NCBI GenBank assembly: GCA_013202185.1
Contig: JABMSA010000172.1
Span: forward strand, 1 to 9,193
From: Planctomycetota bacterium
Lineage (GTDB): Bacteria; Planctomycetota; PUPC01; JABMSA01
Direction of reading: 5' to 3'
Length of the DNA stretch: 9,193 nucleotides
A model generated the notes under the pieces. It saw nothing but the letters and a program-made list of their open reading frames with translations. It did not search any database and was not told the DNA's origin. Positions within the stretch are counted from its first letter, which is position 1. The number at the start of each line of letters is the position of its first letter. A program made the translations under genes and the position numbers. Below, in pieces: positions 1-6,587 of this stretch.

Positions 1-372
1 CTCCCGCGCTTCGGCCGGGCAAGTTTCAGGGATTGGGCGGGCAACCCCGAATGGCAGGAGGCGGTGGACGCGGCCCGTGAGAACGCGGCAATAAAGAGAG
101 ACCTCGAGCAGCGGCAGCGCGGCAAGATCATGTTTCGATGGGCACTCGATATGTTGAACCATCTTACCAAAGACCATCAGCGGGCCGTCGACGAACAGCG
201 GCCGGAAGACGCCTGCCGGCTCGAGGACCGAATATGCAAACTCAACAAGCTGCTGGCTGAAGAGGAGACACGCCTCGCCCAAAACGAGAAGCAGGACAAT
301 GACGAGAAGTCGTCGGTAACGCTGATATTCGAGGGTCCCGAAGACGGAACCGTACCGCCGGACGAAAGCTGA
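1..372 (+). CDS. Probable phage terminase small subunit, C-terminal part (5' end outside window)
   Basis: The frame is open from the first base, so the start lies upstream; 123 residues are visible. A GTG at 64 has a purine-rich stretch only 2 nt before it, too close to act as its ribosome site, so I do not take it as the start. The visible protein begins with a Trp- and acid-rich stretch (FRDWAGNPEWQEAVDAARE) that resembles the end of the DNA-binding region of small terminases. A long charged helix, probably an oligomerisation coiled coil (about residues 30-90), follows, and then a short beta-like and acidic tail (VTLIFEGPEDG). Small terminases recognise phage DNA and hand it to the large subunit. 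The call rests mainly on position: it ends 4 nt before the large terminase start, the usual gene order. The domain itself is not diagnostic, and another small phage protein is possible. Confidence 0.55.
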   Translation, partial: LPRFGRASFRDWAGNPEWQEAVDAARENAAIKRDLEQRQRGKIMFRWALDMLNHLTKDHQRAVDEQRPEDACRLEDRICKLNKLLAEEETRLAQNEKQDNDEKSSVTLIFEGPEDGTVPPDES

Positions 373-376
373 AACA

Positions 377-1867
377 ATGCACGAAGAGAAACTGCAAACA
401 GAAGATCCGGTCGACAGGCATTTGGACAACCGGTCGTTGAAGCGCACCGCAAAACAGGACGCCGGCTGGCGGCTGCTGGCGAACCCTGCGAAGACACGCA
501 TCCTCTTCGACGGCGGCGCGCGATCGGGAAAGACGATCCTGGTAATCGAGTACATGGTAATGCGCGCGCTCCGGTTCCCCGGGTCCCGGCAGCTCATCGC
601 TCGCAAACACCGCGTGCACGCATACGCTTCGATCTGGCGCGATACCCTCTCGAGTTTCCTCAGAGACTACATGCCCACCAAGTGCTACCGGAAACGAGAG
701 ACGCGATTGCTGTCGGTGGAATTCGACAACGGCAGCCTGATCGTTATCGAGGGCCTCGACAGCGAGGAGCGGGTCGACAAGCTGCTCGGCAACGAATACG
801 TCACGGTATTTGTGAACGAAGCCCGGCAGACTACCTGGCCGATGGTGCAGCTTCTGATTACGCGGCTGGCGCAGCAGGTAACCGACAAGGATGGCAAGGA
901 GTGCCTGCAAAAGCTCATTCTCGACACGAACCCGGCAGGCCCCAGGCACTGGATTCACCGGATGGCCATCGACAGGGTTTATCCGGACTCCCTCGAGCCC
1001 TTGCCGGATGCGGACGAATGGGGGCGCCTGAACTGGTCGGCCTACGACAACAAGGAGCACCTCCCGAAGGCATTCCTCAAGGCGATGGAGGCGCTGCCCG
1101 CTGTAGAGCGCGACCGAATGCTGCACGGCAAGTGGGTGCAGAACGAAGGGCTCGTGTACACGAACTTCGATTCGTGTCTCGTCGAGGATGGCGGAACCAT
1201 TGATAGCAGAATCATTGGGCCGGCGGGGAATCTGTATGGAGGGATCGACTGGGGTTTCAACAACCCGTTCTGCGCGCTCGTGGCGGCGCTCGATCACGAC
1301 GACGTGCTATGGGTTTACAGGTGCCGCTACAAGCGCCGAACGTCGCTGGGCCTGCACGCGAAGAAGATTCCGCACGACGTGATCTATTTCGCGGACCCGT
1401 CGGGCGCGGATCAGATCGCCGAGATGCGGCGCGCCGATCACGTGATATGGCGGGCGCCCAACTCCATAATGGCGGGCATCGCCGCCGTAACCGCACGCAT
1501 TCGCGACGGCCGCCTCAAGATTCTCAACATCCCCGAAATGCAACCCCTCATCCAGGAGGCATACGGCTATGCATATCCGGAAAGTCAGGACACCGAGAAA
1601 CCGGAAGACCGCGACAACCACGCGATGGACGCACTGAGGTACCTTGTGGCGGGGGTCGATCGAGGCAGGACGGCACTGCTCTGGGAAGATGAAGCCGACG
1701 AAAAGACACAAGAGTTGTCCACCGTACACAAGACGCACAATCGATACGCCCCCGCCGCAGCGTCTGAGGCCGCACAGCGTTCACAACGCCTGCCCGACGA
1801 CCGCCCGCAAGACGACGACCCAAACTGGATGGCCGCCGACAACGACGAACTGTGGGAAGACATCTGA
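377..1867 (+). CDS. terL: Phage terminase large subunit (packaging ATPase and nuclease)
   Basis: This 496-residue protein is the motor that pumps DNA into the procapsid and cuts the concatemer. Walker A is GGARSGKT (residues 46-53). The Walker B strand is YVTVFVNEA (141-149), with Asn-Glu in place of Asp-Glu, a variant I recall from PBSX-type terminases. The coupling motif LDTNPAGPRHW lies at 182-192. The RNase H-like nuclease domain has its expected acidic residues in IDWGF (D291), FADPSG (D340) and DRDNHAMDALRY (D413/D418). The length is normal for the family. The last 60 or so residues are a polar, acidic tail rich in Asp, Glu and Pro with no recognisable domain. The ATG at 377 has only a weak purine stretch before it, and translation may be coupled to the preceding gene, whose stop is 4 nt upstream. 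The portal gene follows after 64 nt. Confidence 0.95.
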   Translation: MHEEKLQTEDPVDRHLDNRSLKRTAKQDAGWRLLANPAKTRILFDGGARSGKTILVIEYMVMRALRFPGSRQLIARKHRVHAYASIWRDTLSSFLRDYMPTKCYRKRETRLLSVEFDNGSLIVIEGLDSEERVDKLLGNEYVTVFVNEARQTTWPMVQLLITRLAQQVTDKDGKECLQKLILDTNPAGPRHWIHRMAIDRVYPDSLEPLPDADEWGRLNWSAYDNKEHLPKAFLKAMEALPAVERDRMLHGKWVQNEGLVYTNFDSCLVEDGGTIDSRIIGPAGNLYGGIDWGFNNPFCALVAALDHDDVLWVYRCRYKRRTSLGLHAKKIPHDVIYFADPSGADQIAEMRRADHVIWRAPNSIMAGIAAVTARIRDGRLKILNIPEMQPLIQEAYGYAYPESQDTEKPEDRDNHAMDALRYLVAGVDRGRTALLWEDEADEKTQELSTVHKTHNRYAPAAASEAAQRSQRLPDDRPQDDDPNWMAADNDELWEDI

Positions 1868-1931
1868 CAAAGCGAAAGATCAAAGCAACTAACTGGACGA
1901 CCAAACAAGTCCTGAATCGGAGGATTGATTA
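1868..1931 (+). promoter_or_regulatory. Short gap with strong ribosome binding site for portal gene
   Basis: GGAGGA at 1919-1924 sits 7 nt before the ATG at 1932 and supports that start. The rest of the gap is A-rich and shows no hairpin or repeat, in contrast to the gaps after the protease gene. Confidence 0.7.
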
Positions 1932-3278
1932 ATGGCTGGACCGCGCGGGATATCAGCGTTTCGCAACTTTCTTGCAAATGCCGCGCTTTGGGTTTCCGAA
2001 AAGGCCGCTCCGCCCCCCGTGGGTTACGCCGATGCCGGCCCGACCTACATCGACTTCTACCGGCGGCAGCGGGCACCGTCCGACGAAGAACTGCTGGACG
2101 AATACCAGCGGGTCGCATACGCCTGTGCGCGCATCAATGCAAACGCCGTCAGCAGTACACCGTTGAAGGTCTACGTGCAGACCAATCGCGGCCAGGCTCG
2201 GCCAAAGTGCTTTACAAGGCAATTGGGGCGCTCCGCGCAGAACGCACTACGCGCCCGTGCCGGCCTCGAAACCCGCCTGGCAAAGGCCGTAGAAATAGAG
2301 GAAGTGCTCGATCATCCTCTCATCAATCTGCTCAACCGAGTGAACCCGTTCATGACCCGGGTGTCGCTGCTGCAGCTCACCGACCTCTACCAGGAAATCC
2401 TGGGCAACGCATACTGGCTGATAGCGGCAAACGCCCTGGGCACGCCCGAGCAGATCTGGCCGCTGCAATCCCACCACGTACGGATCAACAGGTCGCGCGA
2501 AAAAATCATCGCAAGCTACACCTACGGCAGGAGCCCAAACGCCCGCACGTACCCCCGTGAAGAGGTGATGCATTTTCGGTTTCCCAACTTGCGAGATCCT
2601 TACGGCGAAGGAATAGGCCCGATGCGGGCAGCGTATGAAGACGTGGTCATCGATGCAAAACTCCTCGCACATGAGAACGCCGTGCTCGACAACCGCGCCA
2701 GGCCCGATGCAATAGTGTCGCCCGAAGAACCCATCGGACGGCGCGAGGCCGAGCGACTCGAAAACAAGCTCAGGAAAAAGTTTGGCAGGGGCGGCGCCGG
2801 CGGAATACTCGTAGCCGAGAGCGGAATGAAGCTGACACCGACGAGCTTCCCGCCCAGGGACCTCCAGGGCCTGGCCCGACGCAAGATGACAAAGGTTGAG
2901 CTTGCCAATGTGTTTGACGTGCCGATCAGCCTGCTCGAGACCGAAAACGTGAATCGGGCAAACGCCGAAGCAGGCCACTACCAGCACGCACTGATGGCCG
3001 TGCGACCGCGCTGCAAAATGATCGAGGGCGCAATCAACGAAGACCTCTGCCCGCGATTCGACGAGCGGCTCTTCGTGGCGTTCGACGACCCCGTGCCGCA
3101 AAACCGCGAGCAGCAGAGGCTCGACCACGAAAAATACCTGGCCGCCGGCGTGCTCACGATCAACATGGTCCGACGCGATCTCGGGCTCAGGCCCGCGCCC
3201 TGGGGTGATGTGCCATACATCCCAAAGCACCTCGCACCCATCGATGATCCGGCACGCCACACAAGAGAACAAGGCTGA
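1932..3278 (+). CDS. HK97-family phage portal protein
   Basis: This 448-residue protein forms the dodecameric ring at one capsid vertex through which DNA enters and leaves. Family signatures are visible in order. An N-terminal helix has VAYACARINANAVSSTPLKVY (about 61-81). The stem and clip region includes DHPLINLLNRVNPF (127-140) and LTDLYQEILGNAYWLI (149-164). The strand YTYGRSPNARTYPREEVMHF (196-215) is followed by the conserved turn DPYGEGIGP (222-230). A long helix carries HENAVLDNRARPDAIV (247-262). Near the C terminus, FDVPISLLETENVNRANAE (328-346) is a hallmark of the family, followed by the crown helices. The length is typical. A charged stretch at about 84-120 is less conserved and looks like a surface loop. 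It is flanked by the large terminase and the prohead protease, the standard HK97 order. Confidence 0.94.
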   Translation: MAGPRGISAFRNFLANAALWVSEKAAPPPVGYADAGPTYIDFYRRQRAPSDEELLDEYQRVAYACARINANAVSSTPLKVYVQTNRGQARPKCFTRQLGRSAQNALRARAGLETRLAKAVEIEEVLDHPLINLLNRVNPFMTRVSLLQLTDLYQEILGNAYWLIAANALGTPEQIWPLQSHHVRINRSREKIIASYTYGRSPNARTYPREEVMHFRFPNLRDPYGEGIGPMRAAYEDVVIDAKLLAHENAVLDNRARPDAIVSPEEPIGRREAERLENKLRKKFGRGGAGGILVAESGMKLTPTSFPPRDLQGLARRKMTKVELANVFDVPISLLETENVNRANAEAGHYQHALMAVRPRCKMIEGAINEDLCPRFDERLFVAFDDPVPQNREQQRLDHEKYLAAGVLTINMVRRDLGLRPAPWGDVPYIPKHLAPIDDPARHTREQG

Positions 3279-3316
3279 CGACCATGACGATAACGATCAC
3301 GACAACACAAACACAC

Positions 3317-3321
3317 GAGGA
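3317..3321 (+). promoter_or_regulatory. Ribosome binding site that decides the protease start
   Basis: GAGGA lies 7 nt before the ATG at 3329. The earlier in-frame ATG at 3284 has only a weak AAGG 9 nt upstream, and the 15 extra residues it would add are a low-complexity Thr-rich string, so I prefer 3329. Confidence 0.6.
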
Positions 3322-3328
3322 CCCGACA

Positions 3329-4282
3329 ATGCGAAACTGGCGAGAACAACCCAGGCTGGCTTCGCGGCATTCGCCGCACCTGGTCGAGGGGCCGCTCGGA
3401 TTCCCGATGCGCGAGGAAAGCGCCAGGGAACTCGGTGAATTGATCAAGACATTGCCCAAAGATTCCTTACACGAGTACCGCCGCAAGAGCGTAACAACCA
3501 AGACGCTCACCACGGACGAACAAGACCGCACGGACAAATCGTTCATCACCACCGATTCTCCGGACCGCGATGGCGAGGTGGTGCTGCCCGGCGGCGGAGA
3601 CTTCACGCAGTTTCGCAAGAACCCGGTGGTGACGTTTGCGCATCGCTACGACGAGCTGCCCATCGGGCGCGCCCTGTGGTTGAAGCGCGACGAACAGAAC
3701 GGTCGAGCGGGCATCCTCGCAAAAACGCAATACGCAACCAAGCCCAAAGATTGGGGCAGCGCACCCTGGCTGCCAAGCGCCGTGTGGGCACTCGTGCAAC
3801 AGGGAATCCTCAAGGGCAAGTCCATCGGATTCCTCCCTGTCGAGGTACGCCCACCGTCGAAGCAGGAACTCAGCGCAAGGCCCGACTGGGCAAACGTGCG
3901 GCTTATCATTGCCAAGTGGCTGCTCCTCGAGTACGCGGTGGCGCCGGTCCCCAGCAATCCCGACGCACTCGTACAGAGCATCGGCAAGGGGCTGGCGGTG
4001 CCGGACTCGCTCCTCGAGGCGATGGGAATGATGATCCCGGAGAGTGGGCCGGAGCTGCCCACGGAACATACGGAAAAGACGGAGAAGAAGGATGTGCTGA
4101 TTCAGGCGCCGCCGGAGAAGCTTGTCCGCCATAGCTTCAGCGAAGGCGGAAAGGTGGCGTTTGTGTCGGAGGGCGAGTATCGCAAGGCTGTGGCCGGACT
4201 GGACCCGGTGGCGGCGTTGCGTGGAATTGACACCGATGCGGTTGTGCGTGACGAGCTGGATCGTCGTCGCGGCCGCGTGTGA
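3329..4282 (+). CDS. HK97-family prohead protease with repeat-derived C-terminal tail
   Basis: This 317-residue protein (332 if the ATG at 3284 is used) is a serine protease of the herpesvirus-assemblin fold that degrades the scaffold region of the capsid protein during maturation. Numbering from 3284, the core starts at FITTDSPDRDGEVV (87-100). The probable catalytic His is in NPVVTFAH (H120), followed by the conserved PIGRA. The probable catalytic Ser is in LKGKSIGFLPVE (S180). The family strand LLLEYAVAPVPSNPDALV (213-230) closes the domain. After about residue 250 the protein no longer looks like the family. Residues 259-268 are encoded by three tandem 9-base units, and residues 282-290 (RHSFSEGGK) by a palindromic element that looks like intergenic repeat DNA. 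The final segment, GEYRKAVAGLDPVAALRGID and beyond, may be the original C terminus. The major capsid gene lies downstream, as expected for its substrate. Confidence 0.9.
   Translation: MRNWREQPRLASRHSPHLVEGPLGFPMREESARELGELIKTLPKDSLHEYRRKSVTTKTLTTDEQDRTDKSFITTDSPDRDGEVVLPGGGDFTQFRKNPVVTFAHRYDELPIGRALWLKRDEQNGRAGILAKTQYATKPKDWGSAPWLPSAVWALVQQGILKGKSIGFLPVEVRPPSKQELSARPDWANVRLIIAKWLLLEYAVAPVPSNPDALVQSIGKGLAVPDSLLEAMGMMIPESGPELPTEHTEKTEKKDVLIQAPPEKLVRHSFSEGGKVAFVSEGEYRKAVAGLDPVAALRGIDTDAVVRDELDRRRGRV
4061..4087 (+). repeat. Three tandem 9-base units inside the protease gene
   Basis: ACGGAACAT, ACGGAAAAG and ACGGAGAAG follow each other without gaps. They keep the reading frame and encode a Thr-Glu-His/Lys pattern. 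From memory, similar tandem units are common as intergenic sequence in some environmental bacterial genomes, but I could not check this. Confidence 0.6.
4125..4150 (+). repeat. Small palindromic element inside the protease gene
   Basis: TCCGCC at 4125-4130 pairs with GGCGGA at 4145-4150 around a 14-base centre containing AGCTTCAGCGAA. In frame it encodes the residues Ser-Phe-Ser-Glu-Gly-Gly. I recall this peptide from many unrelated hypothetical proteins, which would fit a dispersed repeat; that recollection is unchecked. Confidence 0.5.
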
Positions 4283-4286
4283 GAAA

Positions 4287-4339
4287 GTAGCACAGGCGTC
4301 ACGCCTGTGAAAAACACACAGCCGAGACGGCTGTGCCAC
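4287..4339 (+). repeat. Double-hairpin element, copy 1
   Basis: Two hairpins lie in tandem, each with an 8-bp stem and a 3-nt loop. The first is CACAGGCG-TCA-CGCCTGTG (4291-4309) and the second CACAGCCG-AGA-CGGCTGTG (4317-4335). The copy starts 4 nt after the protease stop codon. Compared with copies 3 and 4, the loop-closing pair of the first stem is G-C rather than T-A, a compensated change. The outer ends are GTAG and CCAC, imperfectly complementary. There is no U-tract, so a standard intrinsic terminator is unlikely. Confidence 0.85.
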
Positions 4340-4473
4340 GTTGAAAACCGAAGACGGGGCCGTTAGGCGCTCGAGGCCGGGGCCGTTGTGGGTTTCGGAA
4401 GCGACGTTGTTGCTCATCGTCGCTTACCCAGGATCGGCAGGCCGGAGATCGCCGGGGGCGGGCAGTTGCTTTG
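4340..4473 (+). other. Non-coding stretch between two repeat copies, with a palindrome
   Basis: I see no supported gene here. GGGGCCGTT occurs twice (4357-4365 and 4380-4388). An inverted repeat follows: TGGGT (4389-4393) with ACCCA (4426-4430), and inside it AAGCGACG (4399-4406) with CGTCGCTT (4418-4425), leaving an 11-nt loop and a 5-nt bulge. The sequence looks like a patchwork of intergenic repeats rather than decayed coding DNA. Confidence 0.5.
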
Positions 4474-4528
4474 GTGGGACAGGCTTCCAGCCTGTCGAAT
4501 CCTGAGACAGCCAAGATGGCTGTCCCTC
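4474..4528 (+). repeat. Double-hairpin element, copy 2 (GACAG variant)
   Basis: The first hairpin is GACAGGCT-TCC-AGCCTGTC (4478-4496) and the second GACAGCCA-AGA-TGGCTGTC (4506-4524). Both outermost stem pairs are G-C where other copies have C-G, and the loop-closing pair of the second hairpin is A-T instead of G-C. Every change is matched on the opposite arm. The flanks GTGG and CCTC are nearly complementary. The element ends 18 nt before the ribosome binding site of the capsid gene. Confidence 0.85.
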
Positions 4529-4546
4529 AAAGGACAGGAAAACAGA

Positions 4547-4552
4547 GAGGAG
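4547..4552 (+). promoter_or_regulatory. Ribosome binding site that decides the capsid gene start
   Basis: GAGGAG lies 6 nt before the ATG at 4559 and directly touches the in-frame ATG at 4553, so 4559 is the better start. It also argues against the upstream in-frame GTG at 4388, whose extension would be translated repeat DNA. Confidence 0.75.
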
Positions 4553-4558
4553 ATGAAT

Positions 4559-5887
4559 ATGAAATGGTTGGTTTTGCTCAAGGATTGGTCCGGTCAATGC
4601 GCCGGCGCGAAAATACAGGTCGCAGAGGCCGACGCGGCAACGCTCATCAGCAGCGGAATCGCGCGCGACTGCAGCGAGAACGAAAACCCCGACGTGCGCG
4701 TCGCCGATGAACTGGCGGGCAAGCTCGGAAAGGCCGTGGCCGACGCGGTCAAAAAGGCAGTAGACGGCGCCGTGAACCGGCTCACAAGCCTGGTACCCCC
4801 GGCCGAGCCGCGCAATGAGACCGCTGAGGCCAAAGGCGGCTTCGATAACTTCGGCGAGTTCGCCGCATGCGTCAAGTCGTTCCAGGAACGAAAATCGATC
4901 GACAACCGCATCGCCGCGATCGTGGATCGCAAGGCACCGTCCGGCCTGAATGAAGGCATCGACTCGGAGGGCGGGATCCTCGTGCCGCCGGAGTACGTGG
5001 ACAGGGTCCTCGAGAAGATTCATTCACCGCAAGACATCCTCGCACGAACAGAGAACCTAACAATCCGTGGGAACTCGATCAGGCTGCCGATAGAGAAAGA
5101 GCGCAGCCGCGCAACAGGATCGCGCGGCGGAGGAGTGCGCGGCTACTGGGTGGAAGAAGGCTCCCAGATCACCAGCAGCAAGGCGCAGTTCGAATACGTC
5201 CAGTTGCGGCCAAAGAAGCTCGCCGCGCTCGTTTACGCCACGGAAGAACTGATGGAAGACTCCGCGATGGCGCTCGACGCCTACCTCACGCGGAAGGCTT
5301 CGAACGAAATCAGCTTCCTGGTCAACGAGGCACTCATCAACGGCACAGGGGCCGGCAGCCCGCTGGGCATCCTCAACGCACCCTGCAAGGTTGCGGCGGC
5401 AAAGGAGTCGGGCCAGAGCGCCGACACAATCGTTGCCGAGAACATCCTCAAGATGTGGTCGAGGATATACGCGCCCTGCCGTAACAACGCCGTCTGGATG
5501 ATCAATCAGGAGTGCGAGCCACATCTGATGGCGATGAGCATCAGCGTCGGAACGGGCGGCATACCGGTCTACATGCCGGCAAACGGCCTCAGCGAGCGGC
5601 CATACGGGCTGCTGCTGGGCCGACCGGTGCTGCCGACCGAATGGAACGCGGCGCTCGGCGACGAAGGCGACATCATCCTCGCCGACTGGAGCCAATACCT
5701 CAGCGTCACGAAGGGACAGTTGAAAGTCGCAATGTCGATCCACCTCCGGTTCGACTACGACGAGATGGCCTGGCGGTTCACCTTCCGCATCGACGGCCAG
5801 CCCTGGTGGCCGAGCGCGCTCACGCCCTACAAGGGCAACGCGAGCAACACGCTCAGCCCGTTCGTGACGTTGGCCGAGCGTGCGTGA
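4559..5887 (+). CDS. HK97-fold phage major capsid protein with N-terminal delta region
   Basis: This 442-residue protein is the main shell protein of the capsid. Residues 1-37 (MKWLVLLKDWSG through SGIARDC) resemble a small beta domain, with its AATLISSGIA segment, that I recall as a short stand-alone domain or as part of other phage structural proteins. Residues 46-80 form an Ala- and Lys-rich helix, probably a coiled coil. Together they look like the delta (built-in scaffold) region removed by the prohead protease, with the mature shell probably starting near residues 93-100. The HK97 core has GGILVPPEYVDRVLEKI (138-154), the E-loop region with RLPIEKER (175-182) and GYWVEEGSQI (195-204), the spine-helix region LAALVYATEELMEDS (221-235), NEALINGTGAGSPLGIL (256-272), and the late strands with GDIILADWSQYLSV (370-383). 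The position after portal and protease is canonical. The exact cleavage site cannot be read from sequence alone. Confidence 0.93.
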   Translation: MKWLVLLKDWSGQCAGAKIQVAEADAATLISSGIARDCSENENPDVRVADELAGKLGKAVADAVKKAVDGAVNRLTSLVPPAEPRNETAEAKGGFDNFGEFAACVKSFQERKSIDNRIAAIVDRKAPSGLNEGIDSEGGILVPPEYVDRVLEKIHSPQDILARTENLTIRGNSIRLPIEKERSRATGSRGGGVRGYWVEEGSQITSSKAQFEYVQLRPKKLAALVYATEELMEDSAMALDAYLTRKASNEISFLVNEALINGTGAGSPLGILNAPCKVAAAKESGQSADTIVAENILKMWSRIYAPCRNNAVWMINQECEPHLMAMSISVGTGGIPVYMPANGLSERPYGLLLGRPVLPTEWNAALGDEGDIILADWSQYLSVTKGQLKVAMSIHLRFDYDEMAWRFTFRIDGQPWWPSALTPYKGNASNTLSPFVTLAERA

Positions 5888-5895
5888 TCGACACA

Positions 5896-5955
5896 GTAGC
5901 ACAGGCTTCCAGCCTGTGAGGCGCAACACAGACACAGCCGAGACGGCTGTGCTAC
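5896..5955 (+). repeat. Double-hairpin element, copy 3 (complete)
   Basis: The first hairpin is CACAGGCT-TCC-AGCCTGTG (5900-5918) and the second CACAGCCG-AGA-CGGCTGTG (5933-5951), separated by 14 nt. The outer ends GTAGC and GCTAC are fully complementary, so the whole element can also fold as one long stem. It starts 8 nt after the capsid stop codon and ends 7 nt before the AGGAG of the next gene. Confidence 0.9.
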
Positions 5956-5974
5956 AAAAAATAGGAGTTGAACA

Positions 5975-6475
5975 GTGGAATTTCTGAAGAATCATCACGT
6001 CCTTGCGGGCATGACCGAAAGCAACGCTACGCAAGTCGACATCACGGGTGGGCAGTCGGGCGACTGGATCAGCCTGAAGGGCTACAACCGGCTCGCGTTC
6101 CTGATCATCACGGAGACGTGGGCGGGCGGCACCAGCGCGGTCAGCCTGCAGCAAGCGACGGACGTGGCCAACAGCCTGAGCGACGCGAAGGCGCTGACCT
6201 ACGCGGGCTACTGGACCTCCACGACCTATGCGGCGGAAGCGCTGCCGGCGTGGGTGAAGACGGCGACCGGCACGCTGACGATCCCGGCCACGGCCAACCA
6301 GGCGTACATGATCGAGATCGAGGCGGACAGCCTGGATGCGGACAACGGCTTCGACTGCGTGCAGATCGTGTTCGCCACGCCGGGCGCGAACGCGGACCTG
6401 ATGCAGTGCATCGCGATCCTGAGCGATCCGCGCCACGGCGGCGACGAAGCGATGGTCAATCCGGTAGCGGACTAA
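5975..6475 (+). CDS. Phage virion-associated protein of unknown function, next to capsid gene
   Basis: This 166-residue protein starts with GTG at 5975, supported by AGGAG at 5963-5967, 7 nt upstream. It has no signal peptide or membrane segment. It is rich in Ala, Thr and short beta-prone stretches: DWISLKGYNRLAFLIITETW (about residues 30-49), SAVSLQQATDVANSLSDAKAL (54-74), then TLTIPATANQAYMIEIEADSL and CVQIVFATPGA. The pattern (a strand, an LQQATDVA segment, then an aligned AKAL) recalls uncharacterised proteins found just after capsid genes in some HK97-type phages. A beta-sandwich decoration or capsid-stabilising protein is a reasonable guess from position and fold tendency, not a demonstrated function. 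It lies between the capsid gene and the beta-helix gene, with repeat elements on both sides. Confidence 0.7.
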   Translation: MEFLKNHHVLAGMTESNATQVDITGGQSGDWISLKGYNRLAFLIITETWAGGTSAVSLQQATDVANSLSDAKALTYAGYWTSTTYAAEALPAWVKTATGTLTIPATANQAYMIEIEADSLDADNGFDCVQIVFATPGANADLMQCIAILSDPRHGGDEAMVNPVAD

Positions 6476-6587
6476 ACCGCTCACCGTTGCTCGGCAGCAC
6501 AGACCCCAACCCCCTCTCCCAGCCGGGAGAGGGGGAGGGATCGACGACGACAACGAATTGGACACACAGTGAAAGGAGTGAAAGGAT
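6476..6587 (+). repeat. Intergenic gap with CT/GA-rich hairpin
   Basis: CCCCCTCTCCC (6510-6520) pairs perfectly with its reverse complement (6525-6535) across the loop AGCC, an 11-bp stem. No U-tract follows. The rest of the gap holds AGGAG at 6574-6578, 9 nt before the ATG at 6588. I recall CCCTCTCCC/GGGAGAGGG hairpins as widespread dispersed elements in GC-rich genomes; this is unchecked. Confidence 0.75.

Noticed and set aside
141..149. Asn in place of Asp in the terminase Walker B (protein residues 141-149) as a sign of inactivation
   Set aside because: I recall Asn-Glu or Glu-Glu variants in active PBSX-type terminases, and all other ATPase and nuclease residues are present.
242..1297. 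Open frame of 351 codons on the - strand over the terminase gene
   Set aside because: It lies antisense to the large terminase, which has all its catalytic motifs. The antisense translation shows no domain and no plausible ribosome binding site.
4287..4339. Reading the double-hairpin copies as intrinsic terminators
   Set aside because: None is followed by a U-tract, and copies lie directly before ribosome binding sites inside what looks like a single transcription unit.
4388..4558. Upstream extension of the capsid frame from the GTG at 4388
   Set aside because: The extra 57 residues are a translation of the gap and of repeat copy 2, and the strong GAGGAG at 4547-4552 fits the ATG at 4559.
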